Position numbers and translations under genes: made by a program. Below are positions 59,146-64,000 of a stretch of 64,000 bases of DNA, in pieces. The notes under the pieces are model-generated. The model was not told the DNA's origin. It worked only from the letters and a program-made list of their open reading frames with translations, and searched no databases. How positions within the stretch are numbered: the stretch's first letter is position 1; the number at the start of each line of letters is the position of its first letter. Source of the stretch: Chlorops oryzae (taxonomy: Eukaryota; Arthropoda; Insecta; Diptera; Chloropidae); NCBI GenBank assembly GCA_020466095.1, contig CM035808.1, positions 37,377,502 through 37,441,501 on the forward strand, given 5' to 3'.

Positions 59146-59660
59146 ATTTTTATACACGACACACTCTGTGTCAAGGGTACATTGCGTTCGTGCGAACGTC
59201 TGTAATACTGAGAACCATTCGAAATAGACCATACAAAATGTATATAAAAACTATCATACTCTCCATGAGATTCGATTTAATTTGACGAAATTTGATATAC
59301 TACGTCTTGGCGGGGACATGAGTAAAATCAAGTTTGAGAATGGGCTTGATCAGACCATTTTTGAGGGTACCACAAAAACTGCTATGAAAACGATTTCTAA
59401 AAGATTTTGATGAAATTTGATATTTTAAAATATTTAAAGACATTAAATGCAATATCCAAAAACTGGAAAAGTGGGCGTGACAGAAGGGTGTTTTTCTTGC
59501 ACTTGAATTTCAAATGGGAGTTGACCTAAAGTTGGCATGTTTGCTTCCCTTATTGTCATAAACATCCTCTTCGAAAATTTCCTTGATCGATTTATAATCA
59601 TTTTAAGGGTACCTCCAGTACTAGGGTCCGTCACGAAAATCCCAAAGCTGCCGAAAAATC
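59146..59660. repeat. Single arm of the 34749 fold-back family
   Basis: TTTTTATACACGACACACTC, GTACATTGCGTTCGTGCG, GAAATAGACCATACAAAATG and CTCCAGTACTAGGGTCCG follow the order of the 34749-35590 arm. The second arm is missing. Confidence 0.65.
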
Positions 59661-60114
59661 TGTGTTTTTCGAGATTAAATATTTTTAAATTGGAAAACTG
59701 GGCGTAGTAAGGGGGTGGTTTTCATAAAACATTTAAACAACAATCGCAATATAAGGCCCAAAATGACGTTAAGAATCCCCAGAGCACCTTGTTTTAATGA
59801 TAATGGTCTTGGGGTCTGTTTTAAAAAATGTTCAACAGTCCATGCGTCGGGTATTGTATTGTCAGGTTCGCGCGAATATAACACCCTTACTTGCTTTTTA
59901 GTTACATGAATTACTTGTGTGTCAACACTGAGGTTGATTACGAACGCCAATGTATTTTGAATCAGTCCTATTAAGACGATCGAAGCTTTAATCATAGGTA
60001 CTGATAATTTCAATTTCAATTTATTCATTTATATGTATGTATATTGTTCATTAAGGCAACCCTTATAAGTGCATCGTGTATTCGGAAAGCATTTCTTGCT
60101 ATGCGCTATTTCGA

Positions 60115-60502
60115 TTAGAGTTGCAACGGATATCCGGCCACTGTTCGGTAACCAGCCTATCCCGCCTTAAATTTAGTATCCGGCCGGATACCGTCTTTAT
60201 CCGACCGACAGATACCCCACTTTTTCACAGAAAATTTTAATTTTCAGCGATTTTTCATTGGAGTTCGGTCCAACCACTCGAAACAAGCACTACTAAAATG
60301 TGTGCTGTGTCAAAAAATAAAATTCAGAATTTTTTCTATCAAAAGGCAACGCTCAGGATCATTGCTACGCCGTTCAATATAACTTTAAAAACGAAAAATA
60401 TTTAACAAAAAATATTAACTATCCGGCAGCTATACGGCCTAGCAGCCAGCCGGATATCCGGTATCCGGCATCCGGCCGTATACATTATCCGTTGCACAAC
60501 CA
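60115..60502. mobile_element. hAT-like MITE rich in CCGGATATCCGG
   Basis: Left TAGAGTTGCAACGGATATCC and right inverted TTGTGCAACGGATAATG share GCAACGGATA. Between them are many ATCCGGCC/CCGGATATCCGG palindromes. Target duplication not resolved. Confidence 0.5.
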
Positions 60503-61472
60503 ATTTTGATCCTTACTAACTAAAGTACCTACAAATTATACAAATAATACAAAGGCAAATAAAGATAAGCTTGCCACAACGAACATTCTGTTAGTCTAAA
60601 AATTATAGAAAGTCTTATAAACCTTGGTAATCCTTATTCATATGAATTCTTTCCTTAATAACCACAAAAATGTTAGCCCAAAAATACATTAACATTTTTT
60701 CTTCTATCTATTTTATGGGCAGAGATTAATCTTAGAGCACTATATCGTGGTCGACTCCCCATATTCGTAAGCTCGCTTGGCTGCATTGCACTGAACCCTT
60801 TTTCATTTGGGCAGCATATTTCTAATAAGTCGTGGTTGTGGTTCGACAACGTGACATACAAAATTTTAAATATTTTCTTGCTCTAATCGCTTGAGGAGAT
60901 CTTTAAATCTTCTTCCGAAGGTAATGCCTTCTCCATAGACTAAGAAAATGTTTATGTTGCCTACTTATTGCCTACTTAAGGCGAAAGAAACTAATCGTTG
61001 ACAATATCTTAAATTCTGTTATTTATTTTATCTTTGAAAGCAAAGCTCGTAGAAATCAACTCTATAAACGAAAATACGAAATCTACATAATTTCGTATCC
61101 AATGACACTTTTGTTTTGGATAATGGTAATCATTGATTTTCAAAAGACCAGAGCCAAATTGACGCTTATGTTGTGTGAATGAATTCATGCAAATTTCGAT
61201 TGATTTAAATCTCGAAATGATTTTGATCGTGAAGATCAATTTAAATTAGTAGACAGACTATCCACTGCCAACTCTGAGAAGAAAGCGGTTCAAAAACCTA
61301 AAAAAAATGGTGTAATTTTATTGAAGAACTATAAGTTTCTCCCACATATTTCTGTGTGCAAGAGTTTCCAGAATATCCGCTGAAGAACTAATAAGGAAAT
61401 CTTTCATTAAAAATTTGAAATTCGTATAGTTTTTCAAATATTTCTAAGGTGTTTCGAGAATGTTGGTTATAC

Positions 61473-61524
61473 AGTGCTCTCTATCTCTCTCTATCTCTCT
61501 ATCTCTCTCTCTCTCTCTCTCTCT
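61473..61524. repeat. TCTA/TC simple repeat
   Basis: CTCTATCTCTCTATCTCT followed by (TC)n. Confidence 0.9.
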
Positions 61525-62168
61525 GTCGGACACCTAAGGAACCGAAAAACTTGAGAGGCCTTTCCGCTTAAGTCGTAATTAAGCAGGATGTCCGCAAGCA
61601 GAGAGAGTACACCGTAAATGGTTTTTTCAATAACAATAAAAATTTTAAATGTTGCTACAGTGAAATCTCTCTACTTTGTGGAAATTCCCATAACCGAAAA
61701 ATTCTCCTATCCAGAAAGCAATTATTATTCTCATCGTGGAAACTACTTAGAGGCGTACTGCCTACATAACAACTGAATTAGAAGCACTTCTAAAATCAAT
61801 TAAAATAAATAGAACTTACTTTATTAGTTTTAAATATGCTTTAAGCATACATTAGAAATCCGGTCGCACCGTATTTTACCGTTATTTAAATTTTCTATCG
61901 CACTATTTAGTTTTAAGAATTCAACAACGTTTTTCCCATAAAACTGATTTCCGAGGAAATTGCGATGAAATTCTCTTTGCTTCAATGTGTTATTAAAGCT
62001 TCAACTAAAATTGCTTCTTTCTTTAGGAACTTTCACTATAACAGTAAATGAAAGAAATTCAATTAGTTTTTACTTCCCTCATTACACCGTAAAACGGATT
62101 TAATTATAATTTTATGTTTTCCGATAATTTTTAAAGCAATTTTAAAAAGATTTTTTTTTCATTTGCAG

Positions 62169-62222
62169 ATACACCTCCAAAGGAAGAAAGTAAAGAAATC
62201 CAATGTGTTTACGAGCTCTGAG
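62169..62222 (+). CDS. Candidate 54-nt internal exon
   Basis: Bounded by a strong acceptor (T-rich tract then CATTTGCAG) and a consensus donor (GAG|GTAAGTGG). One frame is open across all 18 codons (IHLQRKKVKKSNVFTSSE); the other two have stops. Both ends fall on codon boundaries, so it could be a cassette exon of a large plus-strand gene whose other exons are outside the window. No neighbour exon supports it. Confidence 0.3.
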
Positions 62223-62750
62223 GTAAGTGGTATTTTTATTTTTTAGAGCTTTGAATGTCTTTAGAAATTGTTCAACGTATCCTTATAGATAATTTTAATC
62301 AGACGGGTTCCGATTTCTAGGAAGGCCTACTTATTGAAGAGGTACTCCCTTTCAAAGGCAAAGATTATGCTTTTTGGTCACGTGTTTGTTTTTCGGCAAG
62401 GAAGCCCCGGCTATGGACAGGGGCCCCCAATACTAACATAACCCAACGTAACAGAGTTTTGACGTTGTTTTTTGGTCAATCCCTAGATCCCTAATTTCTC
62501 TCAACTGGCCTGACAATAGGACAGAGCCTTATATAATCCGTCAAAAATTCGATATTCCTTAGGAAAAAGCTAAAATCAATTTCTCGTATTGGTCTTCAGT
62601 AAAAATGTCAATCTCATATGAAAATTGAAAGATTAGATGAATGTAATCTTTGTTGTATTTTAAAGACAATTGGAAGTAAACAGTTCTAGCTGTAGTTCTC
62701 TGAGGCACTTTGATGTTCTTCACGGAAACCTGGTCCGTGGGAAGGTGGTC

Positions 62751-62773
62751 GGGGGGGGGGGGGGGGGGGGGGG
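62751..62773. repeat. Poly-G run (23 G)
   Basis: Uninterrupted G run followed by a GGTGG-rich patch; similar to the run in TTC28 intron 1. Confidence 0.9.
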
Positions 62774-62861
62774 AAGTGGTGGAGGATGGTGGTTTGACGG
62801 GGGGCTAACTTCTTTGACACCTTCTCTGCAGAGATAGCAGAAGTTGAAAATTAAACAATAA

Positions 62862-63285
62862 CAGTGCAATCTGTATAACTCGAATGACAAGGAAAATGAA
62901 AAAAAAATCAAGTTACCGATTTTTTGACTTAACAAGAACTTCAAGATATTGCACATGTGCTTTAACAGTGTCACAACTCAAAATTTGCAATATTTCAAAA
63001 AACGCAGTTTAACCGATGCAGTCTACGTGAATTCGTATGACGAAGAGGCTGACATAACTGTCTTTTACTCCGATTTTCAATAACAAAAACGCAGCTATGA
63101 GTGTGCGACAAGGTAGATAGATGACCTGTGAACACATTTCTTGCATTAACCCAATTTGAGAAATTTTGAATTGTGACACTCTTGAAGAACATAATTTCAG
63201 CCGAAGAGAATGGGATATTTTTTCGACTTACTGAGGATTTTGACTTAACGACGTTCAAGCTGTAGAGATTCCATAGTATACATAG
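62862..63285. repeat. Decayed mariner-like element
   Basis: ACAGTGCAATCTGTATAACTC at the left and the inverse of GGAATCTCTACAGCTTGAACG at the right resemble each other and known mariner-type ends; very diverged, no coding capacity. Confidence 0.35.
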
Positions 63286-64000
63286 TATATTATATATATA
63301 TTATATAGTATATATAAAAACGTTCTAACGGATTCTATAGGACGTGATATAAAACAAAAATTTCTTAGGAAATTCCCATATGCAAGGACCCATTTGTCCG
63401 TCTTCAAAATTCTTCGATTGCTGCGGCAAAAGTTTCCTTATCAAAACACGGACTTTGTCCAAAAGATGTTGAATTTTTTGAGAATAAATAGGTGGACGCG
63501 AATTTTCCCTCCGACTCAATAATATGCAGGATTACTAGAGTTCTGCTCAAAAACAGCTCGAAAACAGGGCTTTTCACCTGATAAAAAGTTACAGTGTCCA
63601 ATATTTGGTTGCTTCTGCCAAAAAAAAAAAAAAAAAAACAAATATGTTATTTCAAGTCAGTATTAAAATTCAGGTTCTACTCATGTTGAGAATGCATCCG
63701 ATTTGAATACGGGAGGAACTAGTGCACCAAGAATTTTGATTTCATTTCATTCAAAAATTTTTTCATAATTTTTCGTAGGTTTTCAGGAAGAGAAGAGAAT
63801 GGACTGAGGCCATTGTCAAAAATGCCTTCTTTTGAAGAGATTCAAACTAGGAATGTCTCTTTTCAGAAAAAGTAAACCTTTAAAGCAATTTAATTTAAGT
63901 CAATATCAAATCAGTTTGTTACTCAAGTATTTTTTAAGAAATTAATCGCCTTTATCAATGATCTCCTTCAGCAAACGAAAGACTCAAGCAACGAACTTGC

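Larger units (their letters stand above)
58621..64000. other. Repeat-rich right end of the window
   Basis: Apart from one candidate 54-nt exon (62169-62222), only repeats were recognised: a fold-back arm, a hAT-like element, simple repeats at 61473-61524, a poly-G run (62751-62773), a poly-A run near 63619-63638 and decayed mariner-like ends (61660, 62862-63285). Confidence 0.5.

Noticed and set aside
1..64000. tRNA, rRNA, snRNA genes or CRISPR-like arrays
   Set aside because: No cloverleaf with internal promoter boxes, no conserved small-RNA core and no regularly spaced repeat-spacer array were seen; CRISPR is not expected in an insect genome.

Overview
The window is a piece of an insect nuclear genome. 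Genes are split by short GT-AG introns of about 55-90 nt, intergenic DNA is AT-rich and packed with small DNA transposons, and one gene (su(w[a])) was first defined in Drosophila. Intron sizes, gene content and the density of hAT, piggyBac, pogo/mariner and fold-back elements suggest a higher (cyclorrhaphan) fly, perhaps a tephritid fruit fly. The exact species is inference.

Layout. 1-2985 (+): 3' two-thirds of a pyruvate dehydrogenase phosphatase regulatory subunit (PDPR). 5200-8260 (+): ERp44. 10102-10567 (-): 5-hydroxyisourate hydrolase. 11941-13386 (-): Trm5 tRNA m1G37 methyltransferase. 14462-17161 (-): gamma-butyrobetaine dioxygenase. 17879-18421 (-): Rpp21, a protein subunit of RNase P. 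18422-23762: a transposon nest of about 5 kb. 23763-30082 (+): suppressor-of-white-apricot splicing regulator. 30576-31760 (-): myo-inositol oxygenase, convergent with su(w[a]). 31761-42643: gene-poor, about 11 kb of nested DNA-transposon remnants. 42644-54347 (-): a very large TPR plus CHAT protein, the TTC28 homologue, with a 3.3-kb first intron. 54348-64000: mostly non-coding repeats, with two candidate isolated exons (58348-58620 minus, 62169-62222 plus) that may belong to large genes extending out of the window.

The genes do not form a pathway. They are ordinary housekeeping genes: mitochondrial PDH control, ER thiol quality control, purine catabolism, tRNA modification, carnitine synthesis, tRNA processing, splicing control, inositol catabolism and a cytoskeletal/cell-division scaffold. 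Exon boundaries were built by hand from splice sites, reading-frame continuity and remembered family sequence; no alignment was run.

Most unusual content: a 3.2-kb element with 35-bp inverted ends and 7-bp target duplications, plus a separate 38-bp palindrome made only of the same two ends; a 1.86-kb element (40193-42048) studded with an ACTCGAGCGCGTCAGA-type motif in both orientations and carrying two younger MITEs; a hAT MITE nested in one arm of a long fold-back element; a hairpin in intron 1 of su(w[a]), the intron class this gene uses for autoregulation in Drosophila; and a CT microsatellite serving as the polypyrimidine tract of a su(w[a]) intron.
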